Shown one piece after another: positions 13,794-21,698 of a stretch of DNA of 25,809 bases (its first letter is position 1; the number at the start of each line of letters is the position of its first letter). This DNA is from Actinomycetes bacterium (GTDB lineage Bacteria; Actinomycetota; Actinomycetes; Actinomycetales; Microbacteriaceae). The notes under the pieces were generated by a model. That model saw only the letters and a list, made by a program, of their open reading frames with translations. It searched no databases and was not told where the DNA came from. Made by a program: the position numbers and the translations under genes. The DNA lies in contig JAEWJX010000049.1 in the NCBI GenBank assembly GCA_023386365.1, forward strand, positions 1 through 25,809, given 5' to 3'.

Positions 13794-16700
13794 CTAGATG
13801 TCGAGAGCCGCGGCGATGAGAGCCGTCTGCTCGCCGGCGCTGCGCTTCGACGAGCCGGTCGCGGGCGACGCGGATGCGGTGCGCGACGACACGTGCAGCT
13901 TGCGGTCGCCGAGGTGCGGCGCCAGTTCGATCGCCAGGAACGGCCAAGCGCCCTGGTTCGCCGGCTCCTCCTGCACCCACATGATCTCGGCATCCGGGTA
14001 GCGCTCGAGCACGGGCAGCAGTTCGGCGGTGGGCAGCGGGTAGTACTGCTCCAGACGCACGAGCGCGAAGGCACCCGCGTCGCCGCGCTTCTCGACCTCG
14101 GCGAGGAGGTCGTAGTGGATCTTGCCAGCGTGCAGCAGGACGCGCTTCACGGTCGACGGGTCCTGGATGCGGGCGTCGTCGATCACCGGCTCGAACTTGC
14201 CGTTCGTGAAGTCGGCGACGTCGCTCGTGGCACCGCGCAGACGCAGCATCGACTTCGGGGTGAAGACGATGAGCGGGCGGCGGGGGCGCGCGTACGCCTG
14301 GCGGCGCAGCAGGTGGAAGTACGACGCCGGCGTCGACGGACGCGCGATCGTCATGTTGTTCTCGGCCGCGAGCTGCAGGTAGCGCTCGATGCGAGCCGAC
14401 GAGTGGTCGGGACCCTGGCCCTCGTAGCCGTGGGGGAGCAGCATGACCACGCCGGAGCGCTGGCCCCACTTCTGCTCGGCCGACGAGATGAACTCGTCGA
14501 TCACCGTCTGGGCGCCGTTGGCGAAGTCGCCGAACTGGGCCTCCCACAGCACGAGCGAGTCGGGGCGTTCGACCGAGTAGCCGTACTCGAACGCGAGAGC
14601 GGCGTACTCCGACAGCAGCGAGTCGTAGATCGCGAGGCGGGCCTGGTTGTCGGACAGGTTGCCGAGTGGCAGCCACTCCTGGCCGTTCTCGCGGTCGTGG
14701 AAGACCGCGTGGCGCGACACGAAGGTGCCGCGGCGGGCGTCCTGACCGACGAGGCGCACGGGGGTGCCCTCGAGCAGCAGCGAACCGAGCGAGATCAACT
14801 CGCCGAAGCCCCAGTCGATGCCGCCGTTGCGGCTCATGTCGTAGCGCTTCTTCAGCAGCTGCTGCAGCTTCGGGTGCACGCTGAAGCCGGCGGGCGGGTT
14901 CGCGTGGGCGTCACCCACCAGCTCCACGACGCCGAGGTCGACGGCGGTCGAGGCGGGCTCGCCCACCGGGCTGTCGTCGTTCTGCTGCGCCTCGGGGCGC
15001 TCGAGGTCGGCCACCGGCTTCTGGTCGTGGCTGACCACCGGGATGGACCCGGTCTGCGCGGCGTGCGTCTCGGCGAACGCGCGCTCCAGCCGGTCCTGGA
15101 AGTCGCGCTGCGCCTCGGCGAACTCTTCGGGCGTGATGTCACCGCGGCCGACGAGGGCTTCGGTGTACAGCGTGCGCACGCTGCGCTTCGCCTCGATGAG
15201 GTTCGTCATGAGCGGCTGCGTCATCGACGGGTCGTCGCCCTCGTTGTGTCCGCGGCGGCGGTAGCAGATGAGGTCGACGACCACATCGCGCTTGAACTCC
15301 TGGCGGTACGCGAAGGCGTGCTCCGCGACGCGCACCACAGCCTCCGGGTCGTCGCCGTTCACGTGGAAGACGGGCGCCTGGATGGTCTTCGCGACATCCG
15401 TGGAGTAGACCGACGTGCGGCTGTCCTGCGGGGTTGTGGTGAAGCCGACCTGGTTGTTGATGACGACGTGGATGGTGCCGCCGGTCTTGTAGGCGCGCAG
15501 CTGCGACATCTGCAACGTCTCGACCACGACGCCCTGGCCGGCCATCGACGCGTCGCCGTGGATCAGGATCGGGAGGGTGCCGTGCTGGCCGTCGCCCGTG
15601 CGGTCCTGCTTGGCGCGCGTGATGCCCTCGAGCACCCCGTTGACCGCCTCGAGGTGCGAGGGGTTCGCGGCGAGGTACACCGGCACCTCCTTGCCCGACA
15701 TGGCGGTGAAGGTGCCCTCGGTGCCGAGGTGGTACTTGACGTCGCCCGAGCCCTGGACGGTCTTCGGGTCTTGCGTGCCCTCGAACTCGCGGAAGATCTG
15801 ACCGTAGGTCTTGCCCGCGATGTTGGTGAGCACGTTGAGGCGGCCGCGGTGGGCCATGCCGATCGCGACCTCGTCGAGGTTCGCCTCCGCGGCGCCCTGC
15901 AGGATCTCGTCGAGCAGCGCGATGGTCGACTCGCCGCCTTCGAGGCTGAAGCGCTTCTGGCCGACGTACTTGGTCTGCAGGAAGGTCTCGAAGGCCTCGG
16001 CCTCGTTGAGCTTGCCCATGATGCGCAGCTGCTCGTCGTGGGAGGGCTTCTCGTACTTCTGCTCGAGGCGCTCCTGGAACCAGGCGCGCTGCGCCGGGTC
16101 CTGGATGTGCATGTACTCGATGCCGGTCGTGCGGCAGTACGAGTCGCGCAGCACCCCGAGGATGTCGCGCAGCGCCGCCTGCCGCTTGCCGCCGAATCCG
16201 CCGGTGACGAACTCGCGGTCGAGGTCCCAGAAGGTGAGGCCGTGGCTGGCGATGTCGAGGTCGGGGTGCGAGCGCTGACGGTACTCGAGCGGGTCGACGT
16301 CGGCCATGAGGTGGCCGCGCACACGGAACGAGTTGATGAGCTCCTGTACGCGGGACGTCTTGGAGATGCGCTCCGAGAGGTCGACGTTGATGTCCTCGGC
16401 CCAGTGGATCGGGTCGTAGGGGATGCGCAGCGCCGCGAAGATGTCCTCGTAGAAGCCGCGCTGGCCGATGAGCAGCTCGTGCACCTTCTTGAGGAACTCA
16501 CCCGAACCGGCGCCCTGGATGACGCGGTGGTCGTAGGTGCTGGTGAGGGTGATGGTTTTGCCGATGCCGAGCTCGACGAGCGTCTTCGGGGACGCACCCT
16601 GGAACGCGGCCGGGTACTCGAGGGCACCGGCACCGATGATGCTGCCCTGGCCGCGCATCAGACGCGGCACGGAGTGCTCGGTGCCGATCCCGCCCGGGTT

Positions 16701-17627
16701 GGTGAGCGAGATCGTCACACCCTGGAAGTCGGCGGCGGTGAGCTTGTTGCCTCGTGCACGCGCCACGACATCCTCGTAGGCGGTGAGGAACTCGGCGAAC
16801 GTCATCGTGTCGGCGCGCTTGATGCCGGGCACGAGGAGCGAACGAGTGCCGTCGGGCTTCGGGAGGTCGATCGCGATGCCGAGGGTGACGTGCGCCGGCG
16901 CGACCACGACGGGCTTGCCGTCGTCTTCGCGGTAGAACACGTTCTGGCTCGGGAACTCCTTGAGCGTCTGCACCATCGCCCAGGCGATGAGGTGCGTGAA
17001 CGACACCTTGCCGCCGCGTGCGCGGCGCAGGTGGTTGTTGATGACGATGCGGTTGTCGATCATCAGCTTCGCCGGCACGGTGCGCACGCTGGTGGCGGTG
17101 GGCACGGTGAGGCTCTGGTCCATGTTGGTGGCCAGCGTCTTCGACATGCCCCGGAGCACGGTGACGGCCTCTTCGGGCTCGGCGCTGACGACGGGGGTCG
17201 AGGCCGTCGTGGGTGCCTCGGCCGGGATCGGCTGCGGCTTCGCGGGCGCCGAGGTGGTGCGCGCGATGGGCGTCGTCGGCGGGGCCGGGTCGTTCGCGGG
17301 GGACACCGCGGGCGCGGACGGCGCCTCGGTGACCTCTTCGGGCACCTGCGCCTCGCCGCCGACCTGCTCCTTGGGCGCCTCGACGTCGGCGGCCGCGTTC
17401 TCGCCGCCGACGACCGGGATGACCTGGGTGGGCGTCGGGTCGTCGACCGGACGGTACGACTCCAGGATCGGCCACCAACTGCGGTCGACCGACTCCTTGT
17501 CGATCAGGTACCGCTCGTACATCTCGTCGACGAGCCATTCGTTGGCTCCGAACTCGCCCGAAGGGTTCTCCTCGGGTGTCACTCCTGTGACGGGGTTGGA
17601 CACAGCCGACCGCCCACTCTCACTCAT
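13794..17627 (-). CDS. kgd: Multifunctional 2-oxoglutarate metabolism enzyme (fused E2-E1 2-oxoglutarate dehydrogenase)
   Basis: A 1277-residue TCA-cycle protein of the actinobacterial Kgd/OdhA type (mycobacterial Kgd is about 1230). Residues about 25-60 hold the short E1 N-terminal helix (FGANEWLVDEMYERYLID). A Pro/Ala/Glu-rich linker follows to about 150, then a succinyltransferase catalytic domain (about 155-400) with HRVIQG (His367). After it comes the thiamine-diphosphate E1 part (about 410-1277) with GMAHRGRLNVL, the cofactor motif HGDASMAG to INNQVGF, and a conserved C-terminal transketolase-like end. There is no lipoyl domain, so lipoyl groups must come from another subunit (AceF). 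The ATG at 17627 fits the family start; longer in-frame options add unrelated residues. It is a single-gene unit. In relatives the FHA protein OdhI/GarA inhibits it; that gene is not here. Confidence 0.95.
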   Translation of the reverse strand: MSESGRSAVSNPVTGVTPEENPSGEFGANEWLVDEMYERYLIDKESVDRSWWPILESYRPVDDPTPTQVIPVVGGENAAADVEAPKEQVGGEAQVPEEVTEAPSAPAVSPANDPAPPTTPIARTTSAPAKPQPIPAEAPTTASTPVVSAEPEEAVTVLRGMSKTLATNMDQSLTVPTATSVRTVPAKLMIDNRIVINNHLRRARGGKVSFTHLIAWAMVQTLKEFPSQNVFYREDDGKPVVVAPAHVTLGIAIDLPKPDGTRSLLVPGIKRADTMTFAEFLTAYEDVVARARGNKLTAADFQGVTISLTNPGGIGTEHSVPRLMRGQGSIIGAGALEYPAAFQGASPKTLVELGIGKTITLTSTYDHRVIQGAGSGEFLKKVHELLIGQRGFYEDIFAALRIPYDPIHWAEDINVDLSERISKTSRVQELINSFRVRGHLMADVDPLEYRQRSHPDLDIASHGLTFWDLDREFVTGGFGGKRQAALRDILGVLRDSYCRTTGIEYMHIQDPAQRAWFQERLEQKYEKPSHDEQLRIMGKLNEAEAFETFLQTKYVGQKRFSLEGGESTIALLDEILQGAAEANLDEVAIGMAHRGRLNVLTNIAGKTYGQIFREFEGTQDPKTVQGSGDVKYHLGTEGTFTAMSGKEVPVYLAANPSHLEAVNGVLEGITRAKQDRTGDGQHGTLPILIHGDASMAGQGVVVETLQMSQLRAYKTGGTIHVVINNQVGFTTTPQDSRTSVYSTDVAKTIQAPVFHVNGDDPEAVVRVAEHAFAYRQEFKRDVVVDLICYRRRGHNEGDDPSMTQPLMTNLIEAKRSVRTLYTEALVGRGDITPEEFAEAQRDFQDRLERAFAETHAAQTGSIPVVSHDQKPVADLERPEAQQNDDSPVGEPASTAVDLGVVELVGDAHANPPAGFSVHPKLQQLLKKRYDMSRNGGIDWGFGELISLGSLLLEGTPVRLVGQDARRGTFVSRHAVFHDRENGQEWLPLGNLSDNQARLAIYDSLLSEYAALAFEYGYSVERPDSLVLWEAQFGDFANGAQTVIDEFISSAEQKWGQRSGVVMLLPHGYEGQGPDHSSARIERYLQLAAENNMTIARPSTPASYFHLLRRQAYARPRRPLIVFTPKSMLRLRGATSDVADFTNGKFEPVIDDARIQDPSTVKRVLLHAGKIHYDLLAEVEKRGDAGAFALVRLEQYYPLPTAELLPVLERYPDAEIMWVQEEPANQGAWPFLAIELAPHLGDRKLHVSSRTASASPATGSSKRSAGEQTALIAAALDI

Positions 17628-17676
17628 TCGCCGGTGCCAGGGATCCGGGTGATCCCCACTGGTCACACCGTCGTCA

Positions 17677-17682
17677 AGCTTA
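17677..17682 (-). promoter_or_regulatory. Possible -10 box for kgd
   Basis: TAAGCT on the minus strand (17682 to 17677) fits TANNNT, 49 nt before the kgd ATG, giving a leader of about 43 nt. No matching -35 and no strong ribosome binding site are seen, so this is tentative. Confidence 0.3.
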
Positions 17683-17749
17683 ACCCGAGAGGCACCGGGA
17701 TGCGGACGCCGCAGGCGAGTTCCCACAAACTCTCAAGGTCGGGTGCGCG

Positions 17750-17755
17750 TAGCGT
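17750..17755 (+). promoter_or_regulatory. -10 box giving a leaderless guaB1 mRNA
   Basis: TAGCGT fits TANNNT and lies exactly 6 nt before the guaB1 ATG at 17762, so transcription would start at the A of the start codon. There is no Shine-Dalgarno sequence. The same 6-nt geometry occurs at 67-72 and on both strands at 23404-23413. Confidence 0.55.
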
Positions 17756-17761
17756 TGTGGC

Positions 17762-19201
17762 ATGCGATTCACGGGACAGGTTCCGGCTCACGATCTCACC
17801 TACTCCGATGTGTTCCTGGTGCCCAGCCGCTCCGGCATCACCAGCCGCCTCTCGGTCGATCTGTCGACCACCGACGGGACCGGGGCGACCATCCCGATCG
17901 TGTCGGCGAACATGAACTCGGTGACCGGCCCGCGTCTCGCGGCGACCCTCGCCCGGCGGGGCGGTCTGGGAGTGCTGCCGCAGGATCTGCCGCTCCAGGA
18001 ACTGGATGCCGCGATCCGCTGGGTGAAGGCGCAGCCGGTGGGCTGGGATTCGCCGATCGAGCTGCCCGTGCACGCAACCGTCGCCGACGCCCGCCGTGTG
18101 GTGCCTGCGGTCGCCGCCGACCTGATCGTGCTGCGCGCCGAAGACGGGTCGGAGGCGGGGTGCGTGCCCGCGGCGCGACTCGCGACCGCGCTTCCGGATG
18201 CCCGCCTCGGTGACCTCGTGCACGGTGCCGTCACGTCTCTCGACGCCGACGACCTCACGGGTGCCCGCGCCGCGTTCGACCTGCTGGTCGACGCGGACCT
18301 CGACGTCGCCCTCGTGCGTCAGCACGGACACCTGGTCGGGGCGGTCACGCGCCGCAGTGCCCTGCGTTCGACGCTCTACACGCCCGCGGTCGACGCGAAC
18401 GGGAGGCTGCGTGTCGCCGCAGCCGTCGGCATCAACGGCGACGTCGCGGCGAAGGCCCGCGCCCTGGTCGAGGCAGGCGTCGACGTGCTGGTCGTCGACA
18501 CCGCCCACGGTCACCAGGAGGGCATGCTCGCGGCTCTGCGCACGGTCGCCGGTCTCGACCTCGGCATCCCGATCGTCGCCGGCAACGTCGTGACCGCCGA
18601 TGGCGTGAAGGATCTTGTGGAGGCGGGCGCGAACATCCTCAAGGTGGGTGTCGGCCCCGGCGCCATGTGCACGACGCGCATGATGACGGCCGTCGGCCGC
18701 CCCCAGTTCTCCGCCGTGCTGGAGACCGCCGAAGCAGCTCAGGCGCTCGGCGCGCACGTGTGGGCGGACGGCGGCGTGCGCTACCCACGCGACGTCGCAC
18801 TCGCGCTCGCCGCGGGTGCCGCATCCGTGATGATCGGCTCCTGGTTCGCCGGCACCATCGAGGCGCCCGGCCAGCTCGAGACGGATGCGAACGGCCGCCT
18901 CTACAAGGAGAGCTGGGGGATGGCGTCGACGAAGGCCGTGCAGGAGCGCTTCGGCCGCCTCGACCCGTACGAGCTGGCGCGCAAGGAGCTCTTCGCGGAG
19001 GGCATCTCGAGCTCGAAGATCTACCTCGACCCGAACCGGCCGTCGCTCGAGGACCTGCTCGACATGATCACCTCAGGCGTGCGTAGTTCGTTCACGTACG
19101 CAGGTGCGGCGTCGTTGGCGGAGTTCCACGACCGCGCCGTCGTCGGCTTCCAGTCCGCCGCCGGCTACGAAGAGGGCAAGGCCCTTCCGGTCAGCTGGTA
19201 A
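17762..19201 (+). CDS. guaB1: GuaB1-family IMP dehydrogenase/GMP reductase with CBS domain
   Basis: A 479-residue purine enzyme of the IMPDH/GMPR superfamily. The (beta/alpha)8 barrel is interrupted by a CBS-type insert at about residues 95-205. The catalytic loop is VGPGAMCTTRMM with Cys303, and the flap-region segment is ESWGMASTKAVQERFG. Actinobacterial members of this subfamily (for example mycobacterial GuaB1) have been shown to act as GMP reductases, converting GMP to IMP, rather than as IMP dehydrogenases; older annotations say IMPDH. It starts at ATG 17762, probably leaderless. The two CNNM/CorC genes downstream follow the same order as in mycobacteria (Rv1843c, Rv1842c, Rv1841c). Confidence 0.88.
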   Translation: MRFTGQVPAHDLTYSDVFLVPSRSGITSRLSVDLSTTDGTGATIPIVSANMNSVTGPRLAATLARRGGLGVLPQDLPLQELDAAIRWVKAQPVGWDSPIELPVHATVADARRVVPAVAADLIVLRAEDGSEAGCVPAARLATALPDARLGDLVHGAVTSLDADDLTGARAAFDLLVDADLDVALVRQHGHLVGAVTRRSALRSTLYTPAVDANGRLRVAAAVGINGDVAAKARALVEAGVDVLVVDTAHGHQEGMLAALRTVAGLDLGIPIVAGNVVTADGVKDLVEAGANILKVGVGPGAMCTTRMMTAVGRPQFSAVLETAEAAQALGAHVWADGGVRYPRDVALALAAGAASVMIGSWFAGTIEAPGQLETDANGRLYKESWGMASTKAVQERFGRLDPYELARKELFAEGISSSKIYLDPNRPSLEDLLDMITSGVRSSFTYAGAASLAEFHDRAVVGFQSAAGYEEGKALPVSW

Positions 19202-19243
19202 GCGTCTGCAGCATTCGCCCAGCCGCGACCTGAGGCCTGCCTG

Positions 19244-19249
19244 TAGGCT
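19244..19249 (+). promoter_or_regulatory. -10 box in front of the CNNM leader ORF
   Basis: TAGGCT fits TANNNT. The expected transcription start (about 19256) is 3 nt before the ATG of the 26-codon leader ORF at 19259, and 80 nt before the CNNM gene. No -35 is evident. Confidence 0.4.
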
Positions 19250-19258
19250 GGCCCGATC

Positions 19259-19339
19259 ATGGATGACCCTCCGTCTTCGACGTCAGAGCCCACCCACAGA
19301 CCCACGCCGGTGAGAACCGCAGGGGGTGACGCCCGATGA
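19259..19339 (+). CDS. 26-residue proline-rich leader peptide coupled to a CNNM/CorC gene
   Basis: ATG at 19259 opens 26 codons ending in TGA at 19337-19339, which overlaps the ATG of the CNNM gene (ATGA). The peptide begins MDDPPSSTSE and has prolines at 4, 5, 11, 15 and 17, including a P-T-P. It is hydrophilic with no domain. A TANNNT box ends 9 nt before it, so its mRNA would be almost leaderless. The ribosome binding site of the CNNM gene (GGGGG, 19322-19326) lies inside it, so translation of the two is likely linked. An acidic, proline-rich start resembles MgtL, the enterobacterial leader peptide whose translation aborts at low Mg2+. The role here is inferred. It may also be a chance ORF. 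Confidence 0.5.
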   Translation: MDDPPSSTSEPTHRPTPVRTAGGDAR

Positions 19340-20661
19340 GTCCCGAATGGTGGATGTTCATCGCCGGCATGATCCTCACGGTCGGCACCGGCTTCTTCGT
19401 TGCGAGCGAGTTCGCGCTCGTCAACCTCGACCGTCACGATCTCGAGGCCCGGCAGGCCAAGGGCGAGACGATGCTCGGCCCCACGATCGGCGCGCTCAAG
19501 GTCACCTCGACGCACCTCTCGGCGGCCCAGCTCGGCATCACGCTCACCACGCTCCTCGCCGGATTCACGCTCGAACCGGCGCTCAGCGTGTGGCTGCGCC
19601 CGCTGTTCGACGGCTGGGGCATCAACGAGACGACGTCGCGAGTGATCGCGACGATCGTGGCGGTGGCGATCGCCACGCTCCTCTCGATGATCATCGGCGA
19701 ACTCGTGCCGAAGAACTTCGCGCTCGCGCTCCCGCGCCAGACCGCGAAGATCGTCGTCCCGTTCCAGGTGGTCTTCACCACCGTGTTCAAGCCGTTCGTG
19801 GCGCTGCTCAACGGAACGGCGAACGCGGTGCTCCGCGGGATCGGCATCGAGCCGAAGGAAGAGCTCAGCTCCGCGCGCACCGCTGACGAGCTGAAGAGCC
19901 TCGTGCGCCGCTCCGCCAGCCAGGGGTCGCTCGACCGCGACACGGCCACGCTGCTGGCCCGCACCCTCGCGTTCTCGGAGCACACCGCATCCGACGTGAT
20001 GACGCCTCGCCCCCGCCTCGCCGCGGTGGAGCGCACCGACACCGCGGCCGCGGTGATCGAACTCGCGCGACGCACCGGGTACTCGCGCTTCCCGGTGGTG
20101 GATGACGGCCCCGACGACATCGTCGGCGTCGTGCACGTAAAGCAGGCGGTCGCAGTTCCCCGCGAACGTCGCGCCACCGTGCCGGTGTCGGCACTGCAGA
20201 CCGACGCGCTGCGCGTTCCGGAGACGATGAAACTCGACACCCTGCTCGGAGAGCTGCGCGCGCGCAGCTTCCAGCTCGCCGTCGTGGTCGACGAATACGG
20301 CGGGACCGCCGGTGTCGCCACGCTGGAAGACCTCGTCGAGGAACTCGTCGGCGAGGTTTCCGACGAGCACGACCGCTCCCGCGCCGGCGTGGTGCGCAGC
20401 CGGGACTGGCTGACCTTCCCCGGCGCGCTCCGCCCCGACGAGCTGCTCGAGCGGGCGGGCGTCACGGTGCCCGAAGACGGACCCTACGAGACCGTCGCCG
20501 GGTACCTGATGAGCGAGCTGGGCCGCATCCCGGTCGCCGGTGACACGGTCACCATCGACGCCGGCACCTTCCGCGTCGAACGCATGGACGGACGCCGCAT
20601 CGACCGGGTGAGGTTCACCCCGCATCCGGAAGAGACCGCCGAGACGGAGGTGCAGTCATGA
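19336..20661 (+). CDS. CNNM/CorC-family (hemolysin-like) divalent-cation transport protein with DUF21, CBS pair and CorC_HlyC domain
   Basis: A 441-residue membrane protein. The DUF21/CNNM transmembrane domain covers about residues 1-185, with three or four hydrophobic segments and the conserved GELVPKN. A CBS pair follows (about 200-345, with VMTPRPRL at about 220 and VVDEYGGTAGVATLEDL). The C-terminal transporter-associated CorC_HlyC domain is about 350-430. Members such as MpfA and CorB are linked to Mg2+ or Co2+ export and resistance; older annotations call them hemolysins. The ATG at 19336 has GGGGG 9 nt upstream and overlaps the stop of a 26-codon leader ORF. Its own stop overlaps the next CNNM gene (ATGA), suggesting a two-subunit complex. 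Confidence 0.9.
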   Translation: MSPEWWMFIAGMILTVGTGFFVASEFALVNLDRHDLEARQAKGETMLGPTIGALKVTSTHLSAAQLGITLTTLLAGFTLEPALSVWLRPLFDGWGINETTSRVIATIVAVAIATLLSMIIGELVPKNFALALPRQTAKIVVPFQVVFTTVFKPFVALLNGTANAVLRGIGIEPKEELSSARTADELKSLVRRSASQGSLDRDTATLLARTLAFSEHTASDVMTPRPRLAAVERTDTAAAVIELARRTGYSRFPVVDDGPDDIVGVVHVKQAVAVPRERRATVPVSALQTDALRVPETMKLDTLLGELRARSFQLAVVVDEYGGTAGVATLEDLVEELVGEVSDEHDRSRAGVVRSRDWLTFPGALRPDELLERAGVTVPEDGPYETVAGYLMSELGRIPVAGDTVTIDAGTFRVERMDGRRIDRVRFTPHPEETAETEVQS

Positions 20662-21698
20662 GCACCTCCGACTGGTGGGGCATCGCCTGGCTCTTCATCC
20701 TGCTCGCCGTGAACGCCTTCTTCGTCGGTGCCGAGTTCGCCGTGATCTCCGCGCGCCGCTCCCAGATCGAACCGAAGGCCGAAGCCGGCTCCCGTGCCGC
20801 GAAGACGGCGCTGTGGGCGATGGAGCACGCGACGCTCATGCTCGCCACCAGCCAGCTGGGCATCACCGTGTGCTCGCTGCTGATCCTCAACGTGTCCGAG
20901 CCCGCCATCCACCACATGCTCGAGGTGCCCTTCGGGCTCACCGGGTGGTCGGAGGAGGTGATCGGCACGGTGTCGTTCATCATCGCGCTGGTGCTCGTGT
21001 CGTTCCTCCACGTCGTGTTCGGCGAGATGGTGCCGAAGAACCTGTCGTTCTCGGTGCCGGATCGCTCCGTCCTGATCTTGGCGACCCCCCTCGTGGCGGT
21101 GGCGACGATCTTCAAGCCGATCATCTGGGGCCTCAACGCGGTCGCCAACGGCGTGCTGCTGCTCTTCCGGGTGCAGCCGAAGAACGAAGCCACCAGCGCG
21201 TTCACCGTGGAGGAGGTCGAACTGATCGTGCGCACCTCCACGCGCGAAGGTGTGCTCACCGACACCACCGGCACCCTCAGCAACGCGTTCGAGTTCACCG
21301 CCAAGAAGGTCAAGGATGTCGCCGTCGGCATGTCGTCGCTCGTGACGCTTCCCGAAGACGCCACCCCGGCCGACGTCGACCGCGCGGTCGCCCAGCACGG
21401 CTTCAGCCGGTACGTGCTCGTGGACGACGACGGCGAACCGAGCGGCTACGTGCACCTGAAGGACGTGCTCGACCTCGACGACGACGAATACACCGAACCG
21501 GTGCCGCCGAAGCGAATCCGACAGCTCATCTCGCTCTACCGCGAGATGGAACTCGAAGACGCCCTCGCCACCCTGCGCCGTGCGGGAAGCCACGTGGCGC
21601 GGGTGTTCGACGAGAACGGCTCCACCCGTGGGGTGCTGTTCCTCGAGGACATCATCGAGGAGCTCGTCGGCGAGGTGCAGGACGCGACGCGGCGCTAA
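20658..21698 (+). CDS. Second CNNM/CorC-family protein, lacking the CorC_HlyC domain
   Basis: A 346-residue paralogue of the preceding protein. The DUF21 transmembrane domain (about 1-185) is intact, including FFVGAEFAV and GEMVPKN. A CBS pair follows (about 205-340: VKDVAVGMSSLVTL, YVLVDDDGEPSGYVHLKDVL, and the family end LFLEDIIEELVGEV). The protein stops just after the second CBS motif, so the C-terminal CorC_HlyC domain of its neighbour is absent. There is no sign of a frameshift, and mycobacterial Rv1841c/Rv1842c show a similar pairing, so this is probably the normal form. The start overlaps the upstream stop (ATGA). The end overlaps the convergent oxidoreductase gene by 4 bp. Confidence 0.88.
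   Translation: MSTSDWWGIAWLFILLAVNAFFVGAEFAVISARRSQIEPKAEAGSRAAKTALWAMEHATLMLATSQLGITVCSLLILNVSEPAIHHMLEVPFGLTGWSEEVIGTVSFIIALVLVSFLHVVFGEMVPKNLSFSVPDRSVLILATPLVAVATIFKPIIWGLNAVANGVLLLFRVQPKNEATSAFTVEEVELIVRTSTREGVLTDTTGTLSNAFEFTAKKVKDVAVGMSSLVTLPEDATPADVDRAVAQHGFSRYVLVDDDGEPSGYVHLKDVLDLDDDEYTEPVPPKRIRQLISLYREMELEDALATLRRAGSHVARVFDENGSTRGVLFLEDIIEELVGEVQDATRR

Noticed and set aside
13893..17915. A 1340-codon open frame on the plus strand antisense to kgd
   Set aside because: It mirrors kgd codon structure, is rich in low-complexity Arg, Val, Leu and Asp runs, and has no recognisable domain. Long antisense frames are expected at this GC content.
19219..19251. CCAGCC/GGCTGG as a terminator of guaB1
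   Set aside because: A 6-bp stem with a 21-nt loop and no T-tract is too weak, and its right arm overlaps the proposed -10 box.
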